Shown piece after piece: positions 26,686 through 36,150 of a DNA stretch of 38,940 nt. The notes under the pieces are model-generated. The model did no database searches, was not told where the DNA came from, and saw nothing but the letters and a program-made list of their open reading frames with translations. The position numbers and the translations under genes are program-made. The stretch spans positions 1 to 38,940 of the forward strand of contig CALKEB010000049.1 in assembly GCA_938084845.1 (NCBI GenBank), in the 5' to 3' direction. The stretch's first letter is position 1. Each line of letters begins with the position of its first letter. Origin of the DNA: an uncultured Polaribacter sp. (lineage in GTDB: Bacteria; Bacteroidota; Bacteroidia; Flavobacteriales; Flavobacteriaceae).

Positions 26686-27924
26686 ATGTCGAAAGAAGAA
26701 AATTTAGAGTGTTCCTTTTGTGGACGTAAAAAAGCAGAGACAGATCTGCTGATTGCTGGAATGGACGCGCATATTTGTGATAAATGTATAGAACAAGCAC
26801 ATGGGATTGTAGAAGAAGAAATCTCTGAAGCAAAATCTACTAGTTTATCTAAAGATTTAACACTAAAAAAACCAAGAGAAATTAAAGATTTTCTAGATCA
26901 ATACATCATAGGTCAGGATGAAACCAAAAGAGCTATGGCTGTTGCTGTGTATAATCATTACAAAAGATTGCTTCAAGATAAGAATACAGATGATGATGTA
27001 GAAATAGAAAAATCTAATATTGTTTTAGTTGGAGAAACAGGTACAGGTAAAACCTTAGTAGCAAAAACAATTGCAAAAATGTTAAATGTCCCTTTTTCTA
27101 TTGTTGATGCAACAGTTTTAACACAAGCAGGTTATGTAGGTGAAGATGTAGAAAGTATTTTAAGTAGGCTTTTACAAGTTGCAGACTATGACGTGGAAAA
27201 AGCAGAAAGAGGTATTGTATTTATCGATGAGATTGATAAAATTGCAAGAAAAGGAGATAATCCTTCAATTACAAGAGATGTTTCTGGAGAAGGAGTACAA
27301 CAAGCATTGTTAAAGTTATTGGAAGGTTCTGTTGTAAACGTAGCTCCAAAAGGAGGTAGAAAACACCCAGAGCAAAAGTTTATAGAAGTTAATACAAAAG
27401 ATATCTTGTTTATTGCAGGGGGGGCTTTTTCAGGAATTGATAAAATTATAAGTAAACGTTTAAACAGGCAGGCTGTTGGATTTGGCGCTTCTTTAGAAGA
27501 AGATACCTTAGATAAAGACAATTTGTTACAATATATTACTCCTTTAGATTTAAAATCTTTTGGTTTAATTCCAGAAATTATTGGTCGTTTACCTGTGCTT
27601 AGTTTTATGAATCCTTTAGATGCAAAAACACTAAGAGCTATTTTAACAGTACCAAAAAACGCTATTATTAAACAATACAAAAAGTTGTTTTTAATGGACA
27701 ATGTGGAATTTACAATAGAAGAGGAAGCATTAAATTATATTGTAGACAAAGCAGTTCATTATAAATTAGGGGCTAGAGGGCTACGTTCTTTATGTGAAGC
27801 TATTTTTACAGATGCAATGTTTGATTTACCAAGTTCTGATGAAAAAACATTAAACGTAACAAAAAACTATGTGGAGGCAAAACTTTCTAATACTACTTTA
27901 AAAAAGTTAAAAGCTACATCTTAA
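26686..27924 (+). CDS. clpX: ClpX unfoldase, ATP-binding subunit of Clp protease
   Basis: ClpX is the AAA+ ring that recognises, unfolds and feeds substrates to ClpP. Its 412 residues begin with a complete C4 zinc-binding domain (Cys9, Cys12, Cys31, Cys34). It then shows Walker A GETGTGKT, Walker B IVFIDEIDKI, the ClpP-binding loop region, and sensor 2 in KLGARGLRS. The intact zinc domain contrasts with DnaG and AccD in the same window. The gene ends at a hairpin before dnaG. Confidence 0.97.
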   Translation: MSKEENLECSFCGRKKAETDLLIAGMDAHICDKCIEQAHGIVEEEISEAKSTSLSKDLTLKKPREIKDFLDQYIIGQDETKRAMAVAVYNHYKRLLQDKNTDDDVEIEKSNIVLVGETGTGKTLVAKTIAKMLNVPFSIVDATVLTQAGYVGEDVESILSRLLQVADYDVEKAERGIVFIDEIDKIARKGDNPSITRDVSGEGVQQALLKLLEGSVVNVAPKGGRKHPEQKFIEVNTKDILFIAGGAFSGIDKIISKRLNRQAVGFGASLEEDTLDKDNLLQYITPLDLKSFGLIPEIIGRLPVLSFMNPLDAKTLRAILTVPKNAIIKQYKKLFLMDNVEFTIEEEALNYIVDKAVHYKLGARGLRSLCEAIFTDAMFDLPSSDEKTLNVTKNYVEAKLSNTTLKKLKATS

Positions 27925-27968
27925 TTTAAAAGTAAAGCTAAGCCTAACTTTTATCTTTAAATTTTTTA

Positions 27969-28001
27969 GACCTCATAGGTATAAAAACCTTTGAGGTCTT
28001 C
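27969..28001 (+). terminator. Terminator-like hairpin after clpX
   Basis: GACCTCA and AGGT (27969-27980) pair with ACCT and TGAGGTC (27987-27998), with one T-T mismatch and a six-base loop. A modest T-rich stretch follows. Confidence 0.7.
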
Positions 28002-28002
28002 T

Positions 28003-28010
28003 TATATTTG
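28003..28010 (+). promoter_or_regulatory. Likely -7 box of dnaG
   Basis: TATATTTG matches TAnnTTTG and lies 20 bases before the dnaG ATG, just after the clpX terminator. The -33 region is taken up by the hairpin and shows no well-spaced TTTG. Confidence 0.5.
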
Positions 28011-28030
28011 TTTTTATAATTTATGTTTTC

Positions 28031-30043
28031 ATGATTTCTAGAAGTACCATAGACCGCGTTTTTGAATCTGCAAGAGTAGAAGAGGTTATTGGTGAGTTTG
28101 TTCAATTAAAAAAAGCGGGAAGTAATTTTAAAGGATTAAGCCCTTTTACAGACGAAAAGTCACCTTCATTTATGGTCTCTCCAGTAAAGCAGATTTGGAA
28201 AGATTTTTCCACAGGAAAGGGAGGTAATGCTATTTCTTTTTTAATGGAACATGAGCATTATTCATATCCAGAGGCTATTAAATGGTTGGCTAAAAAATAC
28301 AATATAGAGATCGAGGAAACAGCGCAAACTGATGAACAAAAAGCGCAAATGAATGAGCGCGAAAGTATGTTTTTAGTTTCTAAGTTTGCAAAAGACTATT
28401 TTCATGATTTACTTTTAAATAGTAATACAGGTAAAGCAATTGGGTTAAGCTATTTTAAAGAAAGAGGTTTTACTGATGAAATAATTAAAAAATTTGATCT
28501 CGGATATTGTTTAGATGAATGGGATAACTTTACTAAAGCATCTTTAAATAAAGGCTATGATTTAAAATACTTAGCAGCTACAGGCTTAACAATAGTTAAA
28601 GAAAATAAACAATTTGACCGTTTTAAGGGACGTGTGTTGTTTCCTATACATTCCATGTCTGGAAGAATTTTAGGCTTTGGAGGTAGAATTTTAAAAACAG
28701 ATAAAAAAGCAGCTAAATATTTAAACTCTCCTGAAAGTGATATTTATCATAAAAGTAAAATTCTATACGGAATTTTTCAAGCTAAAAAAGAAATAGCAAA
28801 ACAAGATAATTGTTACCTAGTAGAAGGGTACACAGATGTAATCTCTTTTAATCAATCAGGAATAGAAAATGTTGTAGCATCGTCAGGTACAGCACTTACT
28901 TCAGATCAAATTCGATTGGTTAATAGGTTGACCAAAAATATCACTGTACTTTTTGATAGTGATGCTGCAGGGATAAGAGCTTCTATACGAGGGATAGATT
29001 TAATCTTAGAACAAGGAATGAATGTTAAGGTTGTGCAATTTCCAGATGGAGAAGATCCAGATAGTTTTGCAAAATCTCATACCAATTCTGAACTCAAAGA
29101 ATTTTTAGAAAATGCTTCTCAAGATTTCATCAACTTTAAAGTCTCACTTTTATTAAAAAGCACCGACAACGATCCGATTAAAAAAGCAGGGGTTATTAGA
29201 GACATTGTAACAAGTATCTCTAAAATTCCAGATTCCATACAAAGAGAAGTTTATATTCAGGAATGTTCCAGAATTATGGAAATTTCAGAACGTGTGTTGT
29301 TTAGTGAGTTGGCTCAGCTACTAAAAAAAGAAGTTTCGGATCAAAAAAAGAAAATAGCAATTGCTTCTAAAAAAAATCAAGATCCAAACCAGCCACCACC
29401 AGAATACTTTGCTGAGTTAGCGAAATCTCAAATGGGTGTTGTAAAAGGGGGGGCAGTTTCATATAATAAAATAGATGAACTTTCTATTTTAGAAAAAGAA
29501 ATTATACGAATTTTATTACTTTTTGGAAATGAGGAAGTAGATTTTTTAGAAGAAGTAATCACAGTAGACGAAGACGGAAAAGAAACCATAACCTCTAGGG
29601 TATATAAAAATACAGTGTCAGCTGAAATTTATGTCCATTTACATGATGATGAAATCGAATTCTCTAATAAAACATTTCAAGAAATTTATACAGAGATTAT
29701 TCATCAAATTAATCAATCAGATTCTTTAAATATCGATGATTTGGTTACTCATCAGAATCCTACTTTAGCAACTACAGTAACCTCTATTTTAATGGACGAG
29801 GAAAAGCATCAACTAAGCAATTGGGAGCGTAAGAATATATTTGTAACCAAAGCCACAGAAGTGTTGTATAAAGCAGTAAATGATTCTGTATATAACTTAA
29901 GACGTGTTTTAATTGGTAAAAAAATAGAAGAATTACTTAAAGAGGCAAAAGAAAACCAATCTTCCTCTTTAGACCTAGAGATGATAAAAGATTATACTTC
30001 TTTAAAAATAAAATTATTCCAAAAATTAAATAGGGTAGTATAA
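28031..30043 (+). CDS. dnaG: DNA primase lacking the zinc ligands
   Basis: DnaG makes RNA primers for replication with the DnaB helicase. Its 670 residues start MISRSTIDRVFESARVEEVIGEF. The N-terminal zinc-ribbon fold is recognisable, but the four metal ligands are replaced: the C-P-F-H position reads SPFT (residues 37-40), and the CxxC position reads D58-F-S-T61. The TOPRIM core is intact, with VEGYTDVISFNQSG and the acidic LFDSDAAGIRA, followed by the C-terminal helicase-binding part. The zinc loss is seen directly; from memory it is shared by flavobacterial primases. Confidence 0.95.
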   Translation: MISRSTIDRVFESARVEEVIGEFVQLKKAGSNFKGLSPFTDEKSPSFMVSPVKQIWKDFSTGKGGNAISFLMEHEHYSYPEAIKWLAKKYNIEIEETAQTDEQKAQMNERESMFLVSKFAKDYFHDLLLNSNTGKAIGLSYFKERGFTDEIIKKFDLGYCLDEWDNFTKASLNKGYDLKYLAATGLTIVKENKQFDRFKGRVLFPIHSMSGRILGFGGRILKTDKKAAKYLNSPESDIYHKSKILYGIFQAKKEIAKQDNCYLVEGYTDVISFNQSGIENVVASSGTALTSDQIRLVNRLTKNITVLFDSDAAGIRASIRGIDLILEQGMNVKVVQFPDGEDPDSFAKSHTNSELKEFLENASQDFINFKVSLLLKSTDNDPIKKAGVIRDIVTSISKIPDSIQREVYIQECSRIMEISERVLFSELAQLLKKEVSDQKKKIAIASKKNQDPNQPPPEYFAELAKSQMGVVKGGAVSYNKIDELSILEKEIIRILLLFGNEEVDFLEEVITVDEDGKETITSRVYKNTVSAEIYVHLHDDEIEFSNKTFQEIYTEIIHQINQSDSLNIDDLVTHQNPTLATTVTSILMDEEKHQLSNWERKNIFVTKATEVLYKAVNDSVYNLRRVLIGKKIEELLKEAKENQSSSLDLEMIKDYTSLKIKLFQKLNRVV

Positions 30044-30084
30044 CTTATAGTAAAACAGCTTTTATCACTATCTCAATAGTAATT

Positions 30085-30873
30085 TTACAAAAAATCTTTC
30101 GGAATTATACAAACTGGGATTGGTTGCATTTTATGTTGATTTGTACTATTTAGCTTCCTATAAATATTAAACACTTCTTTTTGCCTGCCTGTAAAATCAT
30201 TTTCATCTTTTTTAAGATTTTGCATGTTCATAGCCCATTCTAGCTCGTCATAAGAAGCACCCAATTGATCTTCGTCGGTTCTACTATCCCCAAATAAACC
30301 ATCAGTTGGTGCGGCTATTTGTATAGAATCAGGAACACCCAAGTACGCTGCCAACTCATAAACTTCAGATTTCATTAAATCTGCAATAGGACTTACATCG
30401 ACACCACCATCTCCGTATTTTGTGTAAAAACCAACACCAAAATCTTCTACTTTATTACCAGTACCTGCTACAATTGAATTATGGATTCCTGCTAAATAGT
30501 ATAGAGAAGTCATTCGAAGTCTTGCTCTAGTATTTGCTAATGATAAATCTACTTTTGATGAATCATTAATTGTTGGCACTACATCTATAAATGTATCAAA
30601 AACTGTGGTTAAGTCTACACGTTCCTCAGAAACATTTTTAAAATTTGCTTTTAGTTGTGAAATATGTTCTTTTGCTCTAGAAACTTGACATTCTGCTTGA
30701 TGAATAGGCATTTCTACACACAGTGTGGGTAGTCCTGTTTTTGCACAAAGTGAAGATGTTAATGCGGAGTCTATACCACCAGATACTCCTACAACAAAAC
30801 CATTTACATTTGCATTAATAGCATATTCTTTTAACCAATTAATGATGTATTCAGATACTTTTTCAGTGTTCAT
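30085..30873 (-). CDS. nadE: Ammonia-dependent NAD synthetase
   Basis: This enzyme amidates deamido-NAD to NAD using ATP and ammonia. The 262-residue protein has no glutaminase domain, so free ammonia or another amidotransferase is the nitrogen source. The PP-loop motif VVGVSGGIDSALTSSL lies near residues 27-42, with NTRARLRMTSLYYLA, GTGNKVEDFGVGFYTKYGDGGVDVSPIADL and the end PVCIIPKDF. It diverges from gldB, a neighbourhood I recall from Flavobacterium johnsoniae. Confidence 0.95.
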   Translation of the reverse strand: MNTEKVSEYIINWLKEYAINANVNGFVVGVSGGIDSALTSSLCAKTGLPTLCVEMPIHQAECQVSRAKEHISQLKANFKNVSEERVDLTTVFDTFIDVVPTINDSSKVDLSLANTRARLRMTSLYYLAGIHNSIVAGTGNKVEDFGVGFYTKYGDGGVDVSPIADLMKSEVYELAAYLGVPDSIQIAAPTDGLFGDSRTDEDQLGASYDELEWAMNMQNLKKDENDFTGRQKEVFNIYRKLNSTNQHKMQPIPVCIIPKDFL

Positions 30874-30932
30874 TAATAAACTATTTTAGTATTTTTATCA
30901 TTTTGAATTACAAACACTAATATACGAAGAAT

Positions 30933-31892
30933 ATGAGATTCTCTTTTGCACATTTAATGGTTTTTGTACTATTTTTTTCTTGTTCAAATAAAAATAATTT
31001 AAAAGTTGATGTTTCTTCTGTAGATGCTCCTTTTTCTTTACAAAGGTTTGATATTGAATTTTATACTGCTAATGAAAAAACACTCCAGTCTGTAAAAAAT
31101 AAGTATCCATATTTATTTCCTGCTTTATTAACAGACAGTTTAGCTTTAGCCAAAATTAATGATCCACAAGAACAAGATTTATTTAAAAAATCTCAACTTG
31201 TTTTTAAAAATATTTCTAAAGTTGACAACAGTTTAAGCTGGCTATTTAAGCATGTTAAATATTACGACTCTCAGTTTTCAAGCCCTGATGTAGTTACTAT
31301 TTTAAGTAACATTGATTATGATCATAGAGTTATTTATGCAGATAGTTTGTTACTTATTTCATTAGATGCTTATTTGGGAAAGAATCACCCATTTTATGCA
31401 GATTTTCCTGCTTATATTAAACAGAATACTACAAAAAGTCACCTTATAGTAGATGTTGCAAATTCCATTATTACAAAGCAAGTTCCTAAAAATACAAAGA
31501 GACGTTTTTTAGATCATATTATTTATGAAGGAAAAAAAATGAAATGTTTAGATTTTTATTTACCAGAAGTTACAGATCATGAAAAAATAGGGTATAGCAG
31601 CGATAAGTTAACATGGGCAGTAGAAAATGAAGAGTCAGTTTGGATGTATTTTATGGATAAAAATATTTTATTTAGTACACAACAAAAACTAAGGCAACGT
31701 TTTATTGAAAATGCTCCTTTTTCAAAATTTTACACTACTGAAGATTCTTTATCTCCAGGAAGAATAGGAGTTTGGTTGGGGTGGCAAATTGTTACTTCTT
31801 ATATGAAGCATAATGATGTATCTTTGCAAGAATTATTAAAAAAAGATACGGACGAGATTTTTAAAAACTCAAAATACAAACCCAAAAAATAA
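30933..31892 (+). CDS. gldB: Gliding motility lipoprotein GldB
   Basis: GldB is an envelope lipoprotein required for gliding in Flavobacterium johnsoniae. The 319-residue protein has a lipoprotein signal with lipobox FFSCS and the family pattern FDIEFYTANEKTL, YPYLFPALLTD, YYDSQFSSPDVVTILSNIDYDHRVIYADSLLLISLDAYLGKNHPFY. It ends with GRIGVWLGWQIVTSYM. The fold resembles a zinc peptidase relative of DUF2268 type, but no HExxH motif is visible. Its stop overlaps the start of gldC by one base, so the two are translated together. Confidence 0.9.
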   Translation: MRFSFAHLMVFVLFFSCSNKNNLKVDVSSVDAPFSLQRFDIEFYTANEKTLQSVKNKYPYLFPALLTDSLALAKINDPQEQDLFKKSQLVFKNISKVDNSLSWLFKHVKYYDSQFSSPDVVTILSNIDYDHRVIYADSLLLISLDAYLGKNHPFYADFPAYIKQNTTKSHLIVDVANSIITKQVPKNTKRRFLDHIIYEGKKMKCLDFYLPEVTDHEKIGYSSDKLTWAVENEESVWMYFMDKNILFSTQQKLRQRFIENAPFSKFYTTEDSLSPGRIGVWLGWQIVTSYMKHNDVSLQELLKKDTDEIFKNSKYKPKK

Positions 31893-32227
31893 TGGCTATT
31901 CAACATAATTCTGAAGTAAAATTCAAAATAGGTTTAGATGAAAATAAGGTTCCAGAAGAAATTTCTTGGACAGCACAAGATGGTGGTATAGACAATGCAC
32001 CTTCAAAAGCAGTTATGATTTCTGTTTGGGACCACAAGAAAAAAGACACTTTACGAATGGATTTATGGACAAAAGAAATGCCTGTTGATGAGATGAAACA
32101 ATTCTATCATCAAACTTTAGTATCTATGGCAGATTCTTTTGAAAGAGCCACAGATGATACAAAAATGAGTGCGACAATGCGAGATTTTTGTGAGTATTTT
32201 GCAGAAAAGCTAGAATTAAAAAAATAA
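31892..32227 (+). CDS. gldC: Gliding motility protein GldC
   Basis: A 111-residue soluble protein without signal peptide matches GldC, with the conserved VKFKIGLDENKVPEEISWTAQDGG, KAVMISVWDHKKKDTLRMDLWTKEMPVDEM and the helical end DFCEYFAEKLEL. GldC helps gliding but is not strictly essential in F. johnsoniae. The ATG shares a base with the gldB stop. The next gene on the other strand ends only two bases away, with no terminator between. Confidence 0.92.
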   Translation: MAIQHNSEVKFKIGLDENKVPEEISWTAQDGGIDNAPSKAVMISVWDHKKKDTLRMDLWTKEMPVDEMKQFYHQTLVSMADSFERATDDTKMSATMRDFCEYFAEKLELKK

Positions 32228-32229
32228 AA

Positions 32230-33354
32230 CTATCCGTTTTTTATTTGATTAATAATGTTTGTATAATCTTTAGGGTTATTAACAAAATCAAGCTCAGAAA
32301 CGTCTATAATTAATAAGTTTAGATCTTGTTGGGTACTTATGAAACTTTTGTATCCATCATGAATCTTTTGTAAGTAAGAAGCTTCAATATTTTGTTCATA
32401 ATCTCTCCCACGTTTTTTAATGTTTTGTAAAAGTCTATCTGTATTTTGGTATAAATAAACATACAAATCTGGTTTTGTAATTTCTTTATACATAATGTCA
32501 AACATTTTACGATACAAAAGATATTCATCTTTTGGTAAAGTTATCTGAGCAAAAATTAACGACTTAAAAATATAATAATCTGAAACAACAAAATTTTTAA
32601 AGAGATCTAGTTGCGCTAAATCATCGGAAAGTTGTTGGTATCGATCCGCGAGAAAGCTCATTTCTAAAGGAAAAGCAAAACGCTCTTTATCTTCATAAAA
32701 TTTTGGTAAAAATGGATTATCAGCAAAACGTTCTAATATTATCTTTGCATTAAATTCATCTGACATCATTTTAGAGAGTGATGTTTTTCCTGCTCCAATA
32801 TTTCCTTCAATGGCAATGTAGTTGTACTTCTCAGAGATAGGGATAGGTCTACTCAAACTACCGTTTACTATTGAGATTTCGGAAGAATCATTACAATTTT
32901 CTAAACAGACTGCTATTTTTTGTTTTGCTATAGGATGTATAACAGAACCTGCGATCTCAGATAAAGGAACAAGAACAAATTTACGTTCTAGCATTTTAGA
33001 GTGAGGTACAATTAATTTTTTAGAGAAGATGATTTCATCATCGAACAATAAAAGATCAATATCTATATTTCTATCTGCATAACCATCAGAATTATTACGT
33101 TCTCTACCTAAACTATTTTCTATATCTAATAGAATTTCCAATAATTTTTCTGGTGGATGGTAGGTACTTATTTTAAGGCAAATATTATAAAAATCATTAC
33201 TATCAAAACCCCAAGATGCAGTATTGTAGACAGAAGAAATACTTAGAACAGCACCAGCTTTGTTGGAAATATGATCTATTGCTTTTTGTAAGTGATTTAT
33301 TCTGTTTCCTTGGTTTGTGCCTAGGGATAAATATGTAATTCTTTGAATTTTCAT
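32230..33354 (-). CDS. folK: Fusion of HPPK (FolK) and deoxynucleoside kinase
   Basis: One 374-residue frame holds two enzymes. Residues 1 to about 155 are hydroxymethyl-dihydropterin pyrophosphokinase of folate synthesis, with YLSLGTNQGNR, YNTASWGF and the signature DRNIDIDLLLFDD (94-106). Residues from about 175 are a deoxynucleoside kinase, with P-loop IEGNIGAGKTSL (about 182-193), ERFADNPFLPKFY, LADRYQQ and the lid KKRGRDYEQ. The ATG at 33354 places the HPPK start correctly; an upstream ATG at 33402 would add a hydrophobic stretch overlapping the hairpin and is rejected. The fusion joins folate and dTMP/dNTP supply in one protein and is known, to my memory, in Flavobacteriia. Confidence 0.9.
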   Translation of the reverse strand: MKIQRITYLSLGTNQGNRINHLQKAIDHISNKAGAVLSISSVYNTASWGFDSNDFYNICLKISTYHPPEKLLEILLDIENSLGRERNNSDGYADRNIDIDLLLFDDEIIFSKKLIVPHSKMLERKFVLVPLSEIAGSVIHPIAKQKIAVCLENCNDSSEISIVNGSLSRPIPISEKYNYIAIEGNIGAGKTSLSKMMSDEFNAKIILERFADNPFLPKFYEDKERFAFPLEMSFLADRYQQLSDDLAQLDLFKNFVVSDYYIFKSLIFAQITLPKDEYLLYRKMFDIMYKEITKPDLYVYLYQNTDRLLQNIKKRGRDYEQNIEASYLQKIHDGYKSFISTQQDLNLLIIDVSELDFVNNPKDYTNIINQIKNG

Positions 33355-33383
33355 AAGAATCACAAAGAAACAAAAAAGTATAA

Positions 33384-33413
33384 AAAAATCGCCAATTATC
33401 ATTGGCGATTTTT
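33384..33413 (-). terminator. Terminator of pnp
   Basis: A 13-base perfect stem (33384-33396 with 33401-33413; core TCGCCAAT) has the loop TATC. It lies 23 bases after the pnp stop and upstream of the folK fusion gene. Confidence 0.9.
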
Positions 33414-33435
33414 ACAATCTGTTTAAAAAAGAAAT

Positions 33436-35658
33436 TTAATCCTCTTTTCTTTCTCTAGGTTTGCGATCATCACGTCTGTTATCACGTCCACGATTATCTC
33501 TTCCTCTATTATTATCTCTTGGTGGTCTTTCTTTATACCCTTCTGGTTTTGGTAAAAGTGCTTTTCTAGAAACTTTTTCTTTACGAGTTCTTGGGTCTAT
33601 ACCAAAGTATTTCACATCTAACACATCCCCTAAATTAACAACATCAGTAACGTTATCTGTACGTTCCCAAGCTAATTCACTAACGTGTAATAAAACTTCG
33701 TTTCCTGGTGCTTCAGTATATTCTACCACAGCTCCAAAATCTAACATTTTAATTACTTTTACTTCGTACACAGAACCTTTTTCTGGTTTAAAAAGCATAG
33801 ATTCAATTTTAGCAATTACAGCATCCATTCCAGCTGGTTTAGTACCTAAAATTTCGATAATACCTTCTTCAGTTACTGGGTCTTCTGTAATTACAATGGT
33901 CGTTTCAGTTTCTTTTTGTAACTCTTGTATATGTTTACCACCTGGTCCTATAAACGCTCCAATTAAATCATTTGGTATACGTCTTGTAATCATTTTAGGA
34001 GCATGTGCTTTTACATCGTTATTAGGCGTTTCAATAGTGTCTGTTAACTTCTTTAAAATATGTAAACGTCCGTCTCTAGCTTGTTTTAAGGCTTTTACTA
34101 AAATCTCGTAACTTAATCCTTTGATTTTAATATCCATTTGACAAGCTGTGATACCATCTGCAGTACCTGTAACTTTAAAGTCCATATCTCCTAAGTGATC
34201 TTCATCTCCTAAAATATCAGATAAAACAGCATGATTTGTACCATCAGAAATTAAACCCATTGCAATACCAGAAACAGGTTTCTTTAATTGTACACCAGCA
34301 TCCATCAATGCCATAGTTCCAGAACAAACAGTTGCCATAGAAGAAGAACCATTAGATTCTAATACTTCTGATACTACTCTTACTGTATATGGGCAATCAG
34401 CAGGAATCATTCCTTTTAATGCTCTTTGTGCTAAATTTCCATGACCAACTTCTCTTCTAGACGTTCCTCTTATTGGACGTGCTTCACCAGTTGAAAAAGG
34501 AGGGAAGTTATAATGTAAATAGAAAGTTTCTTCACCTTCATAAGATGGCATATCTATTTGGTTAGCTTCTCTACTAGTACCTAAAGTAACTGTTGCTAAT
34601 GCTTGAGTTTCTCCTCGTGTAAAGATTGATGAACCATGAGTTGATGGTAAGTAATCTACCTCACACCAAATTGGTCTAATATCTGTAGTTTTACGTCCAT
34701 CTAAACGTAAACCTTCTTTTAAAGTTAAATCGCGAATTGCATTTTTTTGAGCTTTTGCAACATATTTAGAAATTAAATTTCGATATTCAGCTTGCTCTTC
34801 TTCAGAAAATGAGCTTTTAACTTCTTCTTTAATTTCACTAAAAGCTGCACTTCTTTCGTGTTTAGCAGAACCTGCTTTCGCAATTTCGTACGTTTTATCA
34901 TATACTAAATCATGAATCTTTTTCTCTAAATCTTCATCATTAGTTTCTGGTGTGTATTCACGAGTTTCTTTTTTGCCAAAAGCTTCAGCTAAGGCTACTT
35001 GTGCAGCACACTGTACTTTAATAGCTTCATGAGCAAACTTAATTGCTTCAGCCATTTCTTCTTCTGAACACTCATCCATTTCACCTTCTACCATCATTAC
35101 AGAATCTGCAGAGGCACCAATCATCATATCAATATCAGCTTCTTCTAATTGTGCTCTTGTTGGATTGATGATAAATTCACCATTTACTCTACCAACTCTT
35201 ACTTCAGAAATTGGGCATTCGAATGGTAAATCTGATAACTGAATAGCAGCAGAAGCAGCTAAACCAGCCATTGCATCTGGCATAACATCATCATCATGAG
35301 ACATCATCTGAATCATAACCTGAGTTTCTGAATGATAATCTTTTGGAAATAATGGACGTAAAACACGGTCTACTAAACGCATTGTTAATACTTCACCATC
35401 ACTTGGTCTTGCTTCTCTCTTAAAGAAACCTCCAGGATAACGTCCTGCAGCAGCAAATTTTTCTCTATAATCTACAGTTAATGGTAAGAAATCTACATCT
35501 TTCTGTTCGTAGTTAGAAACTACTGTACATAATAACATACATTTACCTGACTGAACAACAACTGAACCATGAGCTTGTTTTGCAAGCTTACCAGTTTCTA
35601 ATGAGATGGTTCTTCCATCTCCAAGGTCTATGACCTCTCTAAATACTTTTGGAATCAT
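33436..35658 (-). CDS. pnp: Polynucleotide phosphorylase
   Basis: PNPase degrades RNA 3' to 5' using phosphate and is a core part of RNA turnover. Its 740 residues contain two RNase PH domains ([22 protein letters not shown] in the first; [23 protein letters not shown] in the second), a KH domain ([23 protein letters not shown]) and an S1 domain ([15 protein letters not shown]...[12 protein letters not shown]). The tail after residue 710 is almost all Arg, Asp, Asn and Gly ([16 protein letters not shown]), a likely RNA-binding extension. rpsO lies 190 bases upstream on the same strand, the widespread rpsO-pnp order, but with a terminator between. Confidence 0.97.
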   Translation of the reverse strand: MIPKVFREVIDLGDGRTISLETGKLAKQAHGSVVVQSGKCMLLCTVVSNYEQKDVDFLPLTVDYREKFAAAGRYPGGFFKREARPSDGEVLTMRLVDRVLRPLFPKDYHSETQVMIQMMSHDDDVMPDAMAGLAASAAIQLSDLPFECPISEVRVGRVNGEFIINPTRAQLEEADIDMMIGASADSVMMVEGEMDECSEEEMAEAIKFAHEAIKVQCAAQVALAEAFGKKETREYTPETNDEDLEKKIHDLVYDKTYEIAKAGSAKHERSAAFSEIKEEVKSSFSEEEQAEYRNLISKYVAKAQKNAIRDLTLKEGLRLDGRKTTDIRPIWCEVDYLPSTHGSSIFTRGETQALATVTLGTSREANQIDMPSYEGEETFYLHYNFPPFSTGEARPIRGTSRREVGHGNLAQRALKGMIPADCPYTVRVVSEVLESNGSSSMATVCSGTMALMDAGVQLKKPVSGIAMGLISDGTNHAVLSDILGDEDHLGDMDFKVTGTADGITACQMDIKIKGLSYEILVKALKQARDGRLHILKKLTDTIETPNNDVKAHAPKMITRRIPNDLIGAFIGPGGKHIQELQKETETTIVITEDPVTEEGIIEILGTKPAGMDAVIAKIESMLFKPEKGSVYEVKVIKMLDFGAVVEYTEAPGNEVLLHVSELAWERTDNVTDVVNLGDVLDVKYFGIDPRTRKEKVSRKALLPKPEGYKERPPRDNNRGRDNRGRDNRRDDRKPRERKED

Positions 35659-35686
35659 AAATGAATTCTAAATTTTTAATTACTAA

Positions 35687-35723
35687 TTTTTTGTTGTTGT
35701 GTTGTAGTTGTTGTGTGTTTTTT
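35687..35723 (-). promoter_or_regulatory. G-free, CAA-rich leader segment of pnp
   Basis: On the coding strand this 37-base stretch contains only A and C with a single T, mostly as CAA and ACA units. It lies 29-65 bases before the pnp start and would be unstructured in RNA. A role as a ribosome or protein landing site is possible but unproven. Confidence 0.35.
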
Positions 35724-35808
35724 CCAATGGAAATACAAAAGGTTTGTTACTTCTTTTGATTTTTTTATAAAGTGTCTGTTTTCATCAACAGAAATAATTG
35801 CATTAAAT

Positions 35809-35841
35809 AAAAAAGAGGCACGTTTATAGAGCCTCTTTTTT
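35809..35841 (-). terminator. Terminator of rpsO
   Basis: AAAAAAGAGGC (35809-35819) pairs with GCCTCTTTTTT (35831-35841) around an 11-base loop. It lies just after the rpsO stop. Confidence 0.88.
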
Positions 35842-35848
35842 GTAAGAA

Positions 35849-36118
35849 TTATTTTCTAATTCCTAATTCTTTAATTATTGCACGATATCTAGCAATATCA
35901 GTTTTCTTTAGATAATCTAATAAACTTCTACGCTTACCAACCATCATTACTAAAGAACGCTCTGTATTAAAATCTTTACGATTGTTTTTTAAGTGCTCTG
36001 TTAAATGGTTAATTCTGTGCGTAAATAATGCAATTTGACCTTCTGAAGAACCCGTATCGTTTTTTCCTTTACCGTGTTTTTCGAAGATGCTTTCTTTTAC
36101 TTCTTTAGTTAAGTACAT
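35849..36118 (-). CDS. rpsO: 30S ribosomal protein S15
   Basis: S15 binds the central domain of 16S rRNA early in 30S assembly. Its 89 residues are the normal length, with the signature HRINHLTEHLKNNRKDFNTERSLVMMVGKRRSLLDYLKK. It is a single-gene unit with its own promoter box upstream and terminator downstream. Confidence 0.97.
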   Translation of the reverse strand: MYLTKEVKESIFEKHGKGKNDTGSSEGQIALFTHRINHLTEHLKNNRKDFNTERSLVMMVGKRRSLLDYLKKTDIARYRAIIKELGIRK

Positions 36119-36150
36119 GCCAATATTATTTAAATGATTTTTATGTATAT

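Noticed and set aside
27186..27701. 171-codon open frame antisense to clpX
   Set aside because: Fully inside clpX, with the composition of a shadow frame.
33461..34111. Long open frame (216 codons) antisense to pnp
   Set aside because: It lies wholly inside the certain pnp gene and its product is serine/leucine-rich with no recognisable pattern; a mirror of pnp codon use.
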